In this document: positions 41,499-49,670 of the stretch, piece after piece
Numbering within the stretch: the stretch's first letter is position 1
Layout: every line of letters starts with the position of its first letter
Source: Chloracidobacterium sp.
Lineage (GTDB): Bacteria > Acidobacteriota > Blastocatellia > Pyrinomonadales > Pyrinomonadaceae
DNA length: 64,000 bases
Direction: 5' to 3'
NCBI GenBank assembly: GCA_016716365.1
Contig: JADJWM010000003.1
Location: forward strand, 438,001 to 502,000
Position numbers and translations under genes: made by a program
The notes under the pieces: generated by a model
What the model was told of the DNA's origin: nothing
What the model saw: only the letters and a program-made list of their open reading frames with translations
Databases searched by the model: none

Positions 41499-43037
41499 CT
41501 ATCTGGCGGCGCCGCTCAAGTCCTTCTTCTCTTGCCGTTTCACCACCGTATCTTCCTTCAGGGTATTCAAGATACGGCTTGGCCCCGTTATCACCTCCTG
41601 GCCTTCAGACAGTCCGGACGTGATTTGGATGTCAGATTCGCCGGTGATGCCCGTTTCGACGGGAACGAACTTGGCCTTATTTCCATCAAGCACGAACACA
41701 CCCTTGATCGGCTTCGGCCTTTCGCCCGGCGTCTGAGAATTCTGCTCGGAAGGTGTCGAGCCCTGTTCGTCCGGCTTCTTCTCCACGATCGCCTGAAGCG
41801 GCACCGCGATGACGTTTTCGGCCGTCTTTGTTGTGATAACCGCCGTCGCGCTCATTCCGGGCCGCAGACCCGTCTGAAATTCTTCCGGAAGATTCACGAG
41901 CTGTATCACAACTCGGAATTCCTTCGCTTCCTGCACATTAATGTTCGTCGACAGACCGCCGGTAGTCTGCGACTTGCCGACCGCGAGCGGCGTTTTTTGG
42001 ATCACTTCACCATCGATCTCGCGTTCGCCAAAAGCATCGACCTTGATCTTTGCTTTTTGCCCAACCTCGACCTTATCGATCTCTGTTTCATCGACCTTCA
42101 CCTCTACATTGATCGTCGACATATCGGCGATGGTCATCAATGCCGTGGTCGACAGGCCGGCAACGGCGAAGGTACCGACCTTGGACGGGATCTCGGCGAT
42201 CACGCCGTTGATCGGCGCAACCTGCATTGTTTTGTCACGCTGGCTACGCTGGCCCCGCAAAACTGCCGACTGCTGCTCGGCCCGCGACTGGCTTGACCGA
42301 ACGCTCAAACTCGACGTCTCGACAGCCCTTCGGGCATCGCGAACCGCGACCTCCTGCTGGGCGAGCCTCGCCTGGGCGTCCTTAACTCCGAGTTCACGTG
42401 CGGCCAGGTTGGATCGGGCGGTACTGAGCGAAGCCTGAGCCGTTTCAAGGCGGTCACGGCCTTCGTCGAAACTCTGGCGCGAGATCACACCGCTCTCGAG
42501 CAGCTGTTCCAGCCGCTTGAACTCTCGGTTGGCGGCGTTGTACTCGACTTGGGCGCGGTCGATCTCGGTCCGTGCGGCGATGACCTGCTGTCGGGCCGAA
42601 TCCACGGCCACCTGCGACGCGTTCAGCTGCTGCTGTGACAGCGCAAGGTTGTTCTGGGCGGCCGCGACCTGGCTCTGGGCAACATTCACCTCGTTCTGCG
42701 CGCTTTGGTACGCGGCAAGTTGGGCATCGGTGCTCGACTCAAGCTGGTTTGGATCGAGCCGCACAAGCGGCTGGCCTTTTGTAACCATTTCGCCTTCCTT
42801 GACGTAGATCTCCTCGATCCGGCCCTGAACCTCACTGGTAAGGTTCATGAACTGGATCGGGCGAACTTCGCCGGACGACGTCACCGTCGATCTAAGCTCC
42901 GGCTTGGTCTCGATCTTGACGACCACGACCTCGGGCGTGTCCTTACGCGTCGCGAAAATGCTTGCGACGATCACGATCAGGAGAAGGGCTCCGACGATGG
43001 AGCCGATCACTATCTTCTTTTTCCGGCTAAGTGCCAT
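41499..43037 (-). CDS. Efflux periplasmic adaptor (MacA/HlyD family)
   Basis: 512 aa. An N-terminal membrane anchor (IVIGSIVGALLLIVIVASIF) is followed by a lipoyl/barrel-sandwich region (VTSSGEVRPIQFMNLTSEVQ), a long coiled-coil hairpin rich in Gln, Ala and Ser (about 80-270), then beta-barrel and membrane-proximal domains. It is longer than E. coli MacA (371 aa), mainly in the hairpin and a Gln/Ser/Pro-rich insert (EQGSTPSEQNSQTPGERPKP). Adaptors link an inner-membrane ABC pump to an outer-membrane channel; no TolC-like gene is in the operon. GAGG lies 10 nt before the ATG. Confidence 0.92.
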   Translation of the reverse strand: MALSRKKKIVIGSIVGALLLIVIVASIFATRKDTPEVVVVKIETKPELRSTVTSSGEVRPIQFMNLTSEVQGRIEEIYVKEGEMVTKGQPLVRLDPNQLESSTDAQLAAYQSAQNEVNVAQSQVAAAQNNLALSQQQLNASQVAVDSARQQVIAARTEIDRAQVEYNAANREFKRLEQLLESGVISRQSFDEGRDRLETAQASLSTARSNLAARELGVKDAQARLAQQEVAVRDARRAVETSSLSVRSSQSRAEQQSAVLRGQRSQRDKTMQVAPINGVIAEIPSKVGTFAVAGLSTTALMTIADMSTINVEVKVDETEIDKVEVGQKAKIKVDAFGEREIDGEVIQKTPLAVGKSQTTGGLSTNINVQEAKEFRVVIQLVNLPEEFQTGLRPGMSATAVITTKTAENVIAVPLQAIVEKKPDEQGSTPSEQNSQTPGERPKPIKGVFVLDGNKAKFVPVETGITGESDIQITSGLSEGQEVITGPSRILNTLKEDTVVKRQEKKDLSGAAR

Positions 43038-43241
43038 TCCTTTTTTTCCTCAAACTCGTATTGTCGATAATACTAGTCGAAATCCAATAAGTTAAACGAG
43101 ACGGGGCATCAAGCCCGTTGTACGAATACGATCTTTTTAAAGTTTCAAAAAATTGGCCGGGCCGTCTCATTTTAGGATGGGCCCATTCATGCCTATTGAT
43201 CGCGACTAAATTCATAACCATCTGTTCGGAATCCTTTTACA

Positions 43242-43270
43242 TTTACGAAATCGTATTTAACAGGTAAACT
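43242..43270 (+). promoter_or_regulatory. Candidate promoter of the FHA/kinase operon
   Basis: TTTACG (43242-43247) and TAAACT (43265-43270) are separated by 17 bp. A perfect GC hairpin, CCGCCC-TTTC-GGGCGG (43291-43306), lies in the expected 5' leader 24 bp before the ATG at 43331 and could affect translation or mRNA stability. The minus-strand efflux promoter must lie in the same 293-bp gap but was not located. Confidence 0.4.
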
Positions 43271-43330
43271 ACTGACGTGGAATACCAGGTCCGCCCTTTC
43301 GGGCGGTGCAGGGTTTGACCTTCGACGAGC

Positions 43331-43921
43331 ATGATCAGATGTCAATCCTGTTCAAAGGTTAACCCGGATTCGTTCCGATTTTGTGACGAATGCGGGTCGA
43401 AACTCGTTGCCCAACCGTTCTCCGAGACCGGCCCCAACGGTTCGGGGACCGATGGCGCCCATGACGCGATGCCCGTATCGGTGCCGCAGCCGGCCCAGGT
43501 AACGTCGATGGGGCTTCCGCCGCTCGAGGCGGCTCCGGTCGAGTTCAGCGGCCACGGCGAACAGGTGGAGGAACGGCCCGTCAGCGGGGCCCATGCAAAA
43601 CTTATCATCGAACGAGGCGATTCCGCGAATACCGAGTTTCCGCTGATCACAGAGGAATCTTATTTGGGCAGATGGGACGCTGACAACGGCATCTTCCCGG
43701 ACGTCGACCTCGACGCCTACGATCCGGACGCAAAGGTCTCGCGCCGCCATGCCAGGATCACGTTCCGAGGGAAGGTCCATATGATCGAAGACCTCGGCTC
43801 GACTAACGGGACGTTTATTAACCGAGGGCGCCGGCTTCTTCCGGGAAGCCCGCAGGTCCTGAATGAAGGCGACGAGATCATCGTCGGTAAAACTTTTCTT
43901 CGTTTCCGGATAATCCGCTAG
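43331..43921 (+). CDS. Zinc-ribbon plus FHA domain protein
   Basis: 196 aa. The N-terminus is a zinc ribbon with Cys4, Cys7, Cys18 and Cys21 (CQSCSKVNPDSFRFCDECG). A low-complexity linker leads to an FHA domain (about 85-196) with the conserved YLGRWD, SRRHARI and LGSTNGTFIN elements that bind phosphothreonine. It is probably a phospho-dependent scaffold for the kinase encoded 18 bp downstream, whose C-terminal FHA domain is very similar. It is first in a four-gene signalling operon. Confidence 0.9.
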   Translation: MIRCQSCSKVNPDSFRFCDECGSKLVAQPFSETGPNGSGTDGAHDAMPVSVPQPAQVTSMGLPPLEAAPVEFSGHGEQVEERPVSGAHAKLIIERGDSANTEFPLITEESYLGRWDADNGIFPDVDLDAYDPDAKVSRRHARITFRGKVHMIEDLGSTNGTFINRGRRLLPGSPQVLNEGDEIIVGKTFLRFRIIR

Positions 43922-43939
43922 TGAGGTTGGATACAGAAA

Positions 43940-46438
43940 TTGGATCCTGAGAGCTCAACTACCTGTCACGAGTGCGGCTCGTCGATCACGAACGCCGACT
44001 CCTTCTGTCCGTTCTGCGGGATCAGCCTGCAGGCGGTGGCGGTGTCTAATGACGTTGTCGACGATTCGATGGAAAGCACGATTATGATGTCTCCATCGGA
44101 GGCATTGAAGCTCGCTGGCCAGGAAACGCAGGCATCTGAGGCCGCGGGGGACCAGCCCTTTAGTGAAAGCGTCGCGAACGATACGGCAGCCGATGCACCC
44201 GCAATGGAAGCATCGGCGGTTGAGGAACCGGCCCCAGAGGTCAAAGATTCCCTCGAAAGTGAGGAAATACCGGCCGCCGAAGCAGACATCGACGATGTGC
44301 CTGTTCCTTCGATCCTTTCGGTCAGTGGACAAACTGATGGCAGTATTCGAACGCCGAGGACGTCCGAATACTCCGATGAAGAGATAAAGCACGACCTCGT
44401 TCACGAAGACACGCTTTCGGGTACGGTCACGGCGGAAGAGACCGAGGCCCATGCACCCCAACCCGATGCCGAACCCGCCATGCCGGAAGTTCAGGCGGCG
44501 GCCGCAACTCCTGAGCCCGAAGTCGGTCTCGATCTTGACGATACACTTGCTGATGCGGAGATCCCGGCTGGGTCGGCAGTGCTGAAGGCTTCCGCATCCG
44601 ATGACGAGTTTCCGCCAGCTGAGGTACCACCCGCAGAGGCCGCTCCGCCCTCTGCCGAGCTCGATACAGAGAATGCAGCTTTGGCTGCCGTCGAAACGGA
44701 GCCGATCGAAGAAAGCCCGGTAGAAGATGCCGCGGCCACGGAAAACGCAACGACGGGGCCGACCGAAGAACCGCATGCCGAAGAAGATGCGGGAATCTCG
44801 ATGCCCGGCGACGACCTGAGTCAGTTCGATGGCGATCAGAGTCAGCCGATATTCGATTCGGTTAGGATAATGGAGCCGACGGGGCTTTCATCGGACGAAA
44901 ATGTCGATACACGCCTTCATCCGTCGACCTTGAGCGGGCAGCGAAAGCCGTTGGCCGTACCCGAGGTGGTCCAGCCGGTCGGGCCGGACGAGCCTGCCGA
45001 GGTCCTTTCGTCGACCTCGCACAATATCGGAATGGTTGACACCGACGGCAAAAAAGGGGCGAAGCTCAAACCCCTGACCGAAGGGACCCTCCTGCACGGC
45101 CGCTATGAGATCATCCGGAAGATCGGCGGCGGCGGAATGGGTGCAGTTTACCTGGCCAGCGACAACAACCTCGGTGGTGTCCTGCGTGCGGTCAAGGAAA
45201 TGGTCCAGACCCATATCGAGGAAAACCAGCAGGAAAAGGCGATCAACGATTTCAAACGCGAGTCGATGATCCTTTCGTCGCTGGACCACGTCTCGATCCC
45301 GACCATTTACGATTACTTTTACGAAGAGGAAGAGGGCCGATTCTACCTGGTGATGAAGTACATTTCCGGCGGCGATCTGTCGTCCCGGATTCGTGCAGCG
45401 ACCGAAGGCAGGATCGACGAACGGACCGTCTGCGAATGGGCGGTCCAGATCATTGATGTCCTGGATTACCTCCACAACCAGCCTTCGACGATCGTTTACC
45501 GCGACCTAAAGCCGTCGAACATCATGATCGACGGGAACTCCGGGCGGGCAATGCTGATCGATTTCGGGATCGCCCGTTCGATAAGCCAGAAAGAAGAAAA
45601 GGGCGTCACGGCCGTCGGCACGATGGGTTACGCCCCGCCTGAGCTATTCAGCGGAAACGTCGAACCGCGGTCCGATATCTACAGCCTGGGCTCGACGATG
45701 TTCCACCTTTTGACGGGTGCAGACCCGCAGAGCAATCCGCTTTTAATATTCGATTTCCAGAAGAACCCTCGGCCCCGTCAGATCAATCCTCAGCTTTCCG
45801 ATCAGATAGAACGGATCCTTATGCGGGCGGTCCAGTACAACGCCGAGGACCGATTCAAATCGGCGTCAGAGATGCGCGACGTCCTCGAGGATCATCTTCT
45901 AAAGCTTAAAGCCGGTATCGTGACCTTCGGTGTCAGCGAGGTCCCCGCCTCGGTAAGCCTTGCCCATCAGAGCGTCTTTTGCGGTTTCTGCGGCCAGAGG
46001 ATCGTCGCCACCGACATGTTCTGCGCCTTTTGCGGGGCCAAACAGCCGATCGCCCAGCAGGGTGTCCATTCCGAGATCTACAGCCCCGGGGCCATGACCG
46101 CCCGGCTTGTGGTCGAGGGGACAAGCGAACTCACGGCCCCGGCGTATTCGCTCCTTAAGGACGAGAATCTGCTCGGCAGGCGGGACCCGATGTCCAATAT
46201 CTTTCCTGAGGTGGACCTCTCAAAATACGATCCGCAAACTAAGATCTCGCGCCGCCATGCCCGGATCTGGCGTGACGGCACGAACTTCCTTTTGGAGGAC
46301 CTTGGCTCGTCCAACGGAACGATACTCACGAAGGCCTCGTCCGAATCCATCCGTTTGGTTCCAAAGCAGCCGCAGGTACTTGCCGCGGGCGATCGGATCC
46401 GCGTCGGCGACGCAACATTGCATTTCGTTATCGGATGA
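43940..46438 (+). CDS. Ser/Thr protein kinase with two zinc ribbons and C-terminal FHA domain
   Basis: 832 aa from a TTG at 43940, the only start that keeps the first zinc ribbon (Cys9, 12, 23, 26). An acidic, Ala/Pro/Glu-rich linker (about 35-370) follows. The Hanks-type kinase domain (about 385-655) has GGGGMGAVYLA, VKEM (Lys), YRDLKPSNIMI and DFGIAR, with Tyr in place of the usual His of HRD. A second ribbon, CGFCGQRIVATDMFCAFCG, lies near 680 and an FHA domain at about 740-832. There is no membrane helix. It should phosphorylate partners bound through FHA domains. The RDD gene overlaps its end by 4 bp. Confidence 0.9.
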   Translation: MDPESSTTCHECGSSITNADSFCPFCGISLQAVAVSNDVVDDSMESTIMMSPSEALKLAGQETQASEAAGDQPFSESVANDTAADAPAMEASAVEEPAPEVKDSLESEEIPAAEADIDDVPVPSILSVSGQTDGSIRTPRTSEYSDEEIKHDLVHEDTLSGTVTAEETEAHAPQPDAEPAMPEVQAAAATPEPEVGLDLDDTLADAEIPAGSAVLKASASDDEFPPAEVPPAEAAPPSAELDTENAALAAVETEPIEESPVEDAAATENATTGPTEEPHAEEDAGISMPGDDLSQFDGDQSQPIFDSVRIMEPTGLSSDENVDTRLHPSTLSGQRKPLAVPEVVQPVGPDEPAEVLSSTSHNIGMVDTDGKKGAKLKPLTEGTLLHGRYEIIRKIGGGGMGAVYLASDNNLGGVLRAVKEMVQTHIEENQQEKAINDFKRESMILSSLDHVSIPTIYDYFYEEEEGRFYLVMKYISGGDLSSRIRAATEGRIDERTVCEWAVQIIDVLDYLHNQPSTIVYRDLKPSNIMIDGNSGRAMLIDFGIARSISQKEEKGVTAVGTMGYAPPELFSGNVEPRSDIYSLGSTMFHLLTGADPQSNPLLIFDFQKNPRPRQINPQLSDQIERILMRAVQYNAEDRFKSASEMRDVLEDHLLKLKAGIVTFGVSEVPASVSLAHQSVFCGFCGQRIVATDMFCAFCGAKQPIAQQGVHSEIYSPGAMTARLVVEGTSELTAPAYSLLKDENLLGRRDPMSNIFPEVDLSKYDPQTKISRRHARIWRDGTNFLLEDLGSSNGTILTKASSESIRLVPKQPQVLAAGDRIRVGDATLHFVIG

Positions 46439-46959
46439 CCGCATCAGGCAAAAAGGGTTCGATCGCGAGAAAGAAGGAAATTCGTCCGCGGGAAGAGAGG
46501 GAAAAGGTGGTCAACTTTCAGCCTTCGAGAGTTGCCGCACCTTTTTTTCTTCGGTGCGGGGCCTTCCTGATCGACTACATCATATTCCTGCTGATCCCGG
46601 TGGGCGCCATGCTGCTGGGCAGGTATCTCGGAAATGACGGCGCCCGGCTTGTCGGCGGAAGCCTGAACGATGGCGGATGGCTTATCGCTTCGCTTATCGG
46701 CCTTACGAATTTCGTGCTCTTGCCGCTGTTTACCGGGCGTTCGCTGGGAAAGATGATCGTCGGGCTCCGGATCGTCCGGTCCGACGGCGGCCAGGCCGGC
46801 ATACCGCAGTTGCTTCTTCGGCAGGTATTGGGTTATATCCTTACCATTCTAACGCTTGGGCTGGGCTTCCTGTTGTCGGCGTTGAACGGCTCCGGCCGGG
46901 CACTTCATGATTACGTATCCGGCACCATCGTGATCTTCGCAGACAGGCGGCTGCGATAG
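46435..46959 (+). CDS. RDD family membrane protein
   Basis: 174 aa. A basic cytoplasmic N-terminus (about 40 residues) precedes the RDD domain: FFLRCGAFLIDYIIFLLIPV with its conserved Arg and Asp, FTGRSLGKMIVGLRIVRSDG, and final helices ending HDYVSGTIVIFADRR. RDD proteins are small inner-membrane proteins of mostly unknown role; some are Na+/H+ or solute transporters. The 4-bp overlap with the kinase gene (ATGA) suggests coupled translation, and the basic tail could be a kinase target. That link is inference. Confidence 0.88.
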   Translation: MTASGKKGSIARKKEIRPREEREKVVNFQPSRVAAPFFLRCGAFLIDYIIFLLIPVGAMLLGRYLGNDGARLVGGSLNDGGWLIASLIGLTNFVLLPLFTGRSLGKMIVGLRIVRSDGGQAGIPQLLLRQVLGYILTILTLGLGFLLSALNGSGRALHDYVSGTIVIFADRRLR

Positions 46960-46974
46960 GCATTTGACGTTCTT

Positions 46975-48630
46975 ATGGCTCAGTTGATCTTAAAGAATGC
47001 GGACCAGGCTGCCGAAGCGGTGCCATTAACTCGGCTTCGAACGACGATCGGCCGTTCGGCTAGAAGCGATGTCTGTATTCCGGATGCCTTTGCGTCCCGG
47101 CTGCATGCCGAGGTAAGGAAGGAAGGCGACAGCTATTGGCTTCAGGACCTTGGCTCAGCTAACGGCACCAGGTACAACGGGGCCCTGGTCAAAAGCTCGA
47201 CCCCGCTGACTTCCGGCGGCGAGATCCAGATCGGCGAGACATCGATCATTTTCGACGACCAGAAGCCCGTCGACTTTTCCGCATCGATGCTGATCGCTGA
47301 CGGAACTCAGGCTCTCGACCCTTCGAACACGATCTCGTTCCAGCACCGGCGGATACCCACGACCGAGCTTCTTAAGGGCCAGTTCTCGTCAAGGACCGAG
47401 CTGCTCGGACTTATCAGCAAGGTGGGCGTCGCTCTTCTTTCGGCAAGCGGGCTGGATGAGACGCTCAATCAGGTCGCGACCCTCGTTTTCGAGGCCGTCC
47501 CCGCAGAGCGCTGCGTGATCATGCTTCGCGATGAAGACAGCGAGGGGGCGATGAAGATCAAGGTTGCCCGGATCCGCGGAAAGGATGAAGTGATTGAAGA
47601 GGTTCGCGTAAGCCGGACCGTTATGGACGAGGTCCTGCTGAACGGGAAGTCGGTACTGACCGCCGACGCCCAGCACGACCCCCGTTTCGCCAGCCAGACG
47701 ATCGCACTTTCGGGTGTACGTTCCGTACTGGCGGTTCCTTTGAGCGTCGATGAACGTAATATTTTCGGCCTGATCTACGCCGATTCACCGACCTATGAGG
47801 CCACTTTCTCCGAAGAGCATCTGAACATTCTCACCACGCTCGCTTCGGTCGCGTCGATCCGCGTCGAGAACGCGACCTTGCTCGAAGAGCGTTTGGAACG
47901 GGAGCGAATGGAGAGGGAACTCGAGCTCGCGACCGAGATCCAGCAGCGTTTCCAGCCTGCGGGGCCACCCGAATTGCCGGGATACCAGTTCCAGGGGATC
48001 TCGTTCTCGTGTTACGAGATCGGCGGCGACTATTATGATTTTATTCCGACAAAGGACAGCAGGATGCTGATCGCTCTCGGGGATGTATCGGGCAAGGGCA
48101 CAGCGGCCGCTCTATTGATGTCCAGCCTCCACGCCGCGATCCATGCACAGATCTCCGCCGGGAGCTCGCTGGATCAGACCGTCAGCTCGGTCAATCGCTA
48201 TCTCGCAGAAAACACACCGGCGAACCGGTTTGTCACTCTTTTCGCGGCGGAGCTTGATCCTTCGACCGCACACCTCCGCTATATCAACGCCGGCCACAAT
48301 CCTCCGCTTGTCGGCCGGTCGAATGGATCGATAGAACAACTCGCTTCCGGCGGATTCCCGTTGGGCATCATCCCGAATGCCGAATTCGACGCCGGCGAGA
48401 TCGTCCTGGGCCCGGGCGATGCTCTGGTTGTTTACTCGGACGGTGTCTCCGAAGCCACGAACCTATCAGGTGAAGAATTCGGCATGACCCGGCTCGAGAC
48501 GGTTTTGAAAGGAAATCTGCAAAGGTCGGCGGCGGGCATCCGGGACAAGGTCGAATCTTCGCTTTCCGCGTTTACCCAGACCGCACCCGCGAACGACGAC
48601 ATTACCCTGGTGATCGTGAAGCGCGTCTAA
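46975..48630 (+). CDS. FHA-GAF-PP2C (SpoIIE/RsbU-type) protein phosphatase
   Basis: 551 aa. An FHA domain (about 1-95; TIGRSARSDVCIPD, ASRLHAEV, LGSANGTRYN) is followed by a GAF domain (about 140-300), a short coiled coil (LEERLERERMERELELATEI) and a PP2C-like SpoIIE domain (about 330-551). The metal-binding acidic residues are present in EIGGDYYDFI, GDVSGKGTAAALLMS, YSDGVSEA and ANDDITLVIV. Such enzymes dephosphorylate Ser/Thr, classically in partner-switching sigma control. In this operon it may reverse the upstream kinase. It ends convergently with the ECF sigma gene, sharing bases of the stop codons. Confidence 0.92.
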   Translation: MAQLILKNADQAAEAVPLTRLRTTIGRSARSDVCIPDAFASRLHAEVRKEGDSYWLQDLGSANGTRYNGALVKSSTPLTSGGEIQIGETSIIFDDQKPVDFSASMLIADGTQALDPSNTISFQHRRIPTTELLKGQFSSRTELLGLISKVGVALLSASGLDETLNQVATLVFEAVPAERCVIMLRDEDSEGAMKIKVARIRGKDEVIEEVRVSRTVMDEVLLNGKSVLTADAQHDPRFASQTIALSGVRSVLAVPLSVDERNIFGLIYADSPTYEATFSEEHLNILTTLASVASIRVENATLLEERLERERMERELELATEIQQRFQPAGPPELPGYQFQGISFSCYEIGGDYYDFIPTKDSRMLIALGDVSGKGTAAALLMSSLHAAIHAQISAGSSLDQTVSSVNRYLAENTPANRFVTLFAAELDPSTAHLRYINAGHNPPLVGRSNGSIEQLASGGFPLGIIPNAEFDAGEIVLGPGDALVVYSDGVSEATNLSGEEFGMTRLETVLKGNLQRSAAGIRDKVESSLSAFTQTAPANDDITLVIVKRV

Positions 48631-49199
48631 CCACCGCTGACCTCAGCGTGAAGCCAGGCCTTCGCCATCCTCCAATGGCGGTTGATCGTGGGCACACTTA
48701 CACCCATAACCTCGGCAGTTTCCTCTATCGAAAGGCCCCCAAAATAGCGCAGTTCGACGATCTTCGCTTTTGTTTCATCGAATTGCGCCAGTTTTTCGAG
48801 CGCTTCGTCGAGCGCAAGAAGCTCGGCCGAACGCCCGTGCGAGACGACTAGGATCTCTTCCTCGATCGGCAGCTTTTCCGCTTCGCCGCCGCGTTTTTCT
48901 GCCGAGTGTTTTCGGGCATGGTCCATCAAGATCCGCCGCATCACCTGGGCTGCGATGCCGAAGAAATGGGCCCTGTTCTGCCACTTGACCTTTTTCTGGT
49001 CGATCAGCTTCATGTAGGCCTCGTGGACCAGCGCGGTCGGCTGCAGCGTATGGTCGGACCTTTCGCGGCGGAGATAACTGCCCGCGAGCCGACGAAGCTC
49101 GTCGTAAATGTGTGGGAGGATCTGGTTGACGACGTCTTTATTCCCGCCGGTCAACTCGATCAGCATCTGTGTTATCTCGCTTGGTCCTCGTTCACTCAT
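48627..49199 (-). CDS. ECF-type RNA polymerase sigma factor (TIGR02999-like)
   Basis: 190 aa from the ATG at 49199 (MSERGPSEITQMLIEL); the upstream in-frame start adds residues with no family match. Sigma region 2 includes LQPTALVHEAYMKL and the segment RAHFFGIAAQVMRRILMDHA; region 4 has LRYFGGLSIEETAEVMGVSV followed by a recognition helix. This subfamily is frequent in Acidobacteria and Planctomycetes and is often encoded beside large TPR kinases, as here (kinase gene 471 bp upstream on the same strand). Regulation by phosphorylation is plausible. No anti-sigma gene is adjacent. Confidence 0.9.
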   Translation of the reverse strand: MSERGPSEITQMLIELTGGNKDVVNQILPHIYDELRRLAGSYLRRERSDHTLQPTALVHEAYMKLIDQKKVKWQNRAHFFGIAAQVMRRILMDHARKHSAEKRGGEAEKLPIEEEILVVSHGRSAELLALDEALEKLAQFDETKAKIVELRYFGGLSIEETAEVMGVSVPTINRHWRMAKAWLHAEVSGG

Positions 49200-49503
49200 C
49201 GGCTGCACCTTCAATTGCGAAATTATAGGTAAACGGCCGATTGCCCGCAAACCGCATCTTCGCACCTTCCTCGAAGGAAAGTGGTCCGATGTGAAATCGG
49301 TGTTTCGGCCAAGTGCGGGAAGTTGCCCTGCCGCTTCGGAGGGACACGGGCGCGGCCCTGTCGGCTTAGGGTGTCTTCATTCTCTTTCAGTAAAGGCGTG
49401 AGATCGATCCTCTGGGCTGCCGGGTTCTGGAATCGCGTGCGAATTCGCAATTTTCATTCGCTAACCGTCGATCCGATCACAATGGCGATTGTCATCGTCA
49501 GAG

Positions 49504-49540
49504 TCTATTGAAAGCCATGCGAGTTAACTTTCAATAGACA
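49504..49540. repeat. Perfect 12-bp inverted repeat upstream of the sigma gene
   Basis: GTCTATTGAAAG (49504-49515) and CTTTCAATAGAC (49529-49540) flank a 13-nt spacer. It lies in the 471-bp gap 49200-49670, which has no supported gene. It could be an operator for the sigma-factor gene, a hairpin in the kinase 3' leader, or the first stem of a small RNA ending at the terminator at 49567. Confidence 0.8.
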
Positions 49541-49566
49541 TATAGGGGACGCTCGGAAGGCGGGCT

Positions 49567-49597
49567 GAGGCAGCCGTGAGTTCGGCTGCCTCTTTTT
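49567..49597 (+). terminator. Strong plus-strand terminator in a gap between two minus-strand genes
   Basis: GAGGCAGCCG (49567-49576) and CGGCTGCCTC (49583-49592) form a 10-bp stem with a 6-nt loop, followed by TTTTT. The T run is only on the plus side, yet both neighbouring genes are on the minus strand. It implies an unrecognised plus-strand transcript or a long 3' end of the phosphatase operon. Confidence 0.85.
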
Positions 49598-49670
49598 GCT
49601 CGCGCGACATCCAATCAATGGCATAGCAGCAGTCCGCCGACGCTGCGGTCCAATGCCACCTGGAAAAAGA

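Noticed and set aside
49223..49450. Minus-strand 75-aa open frame in the kinase-sigma gap
   Set aside because: Composition is Arg/Pro-rich without any recognisable domain or start signal, and it overlaps the sigma gene's leader.
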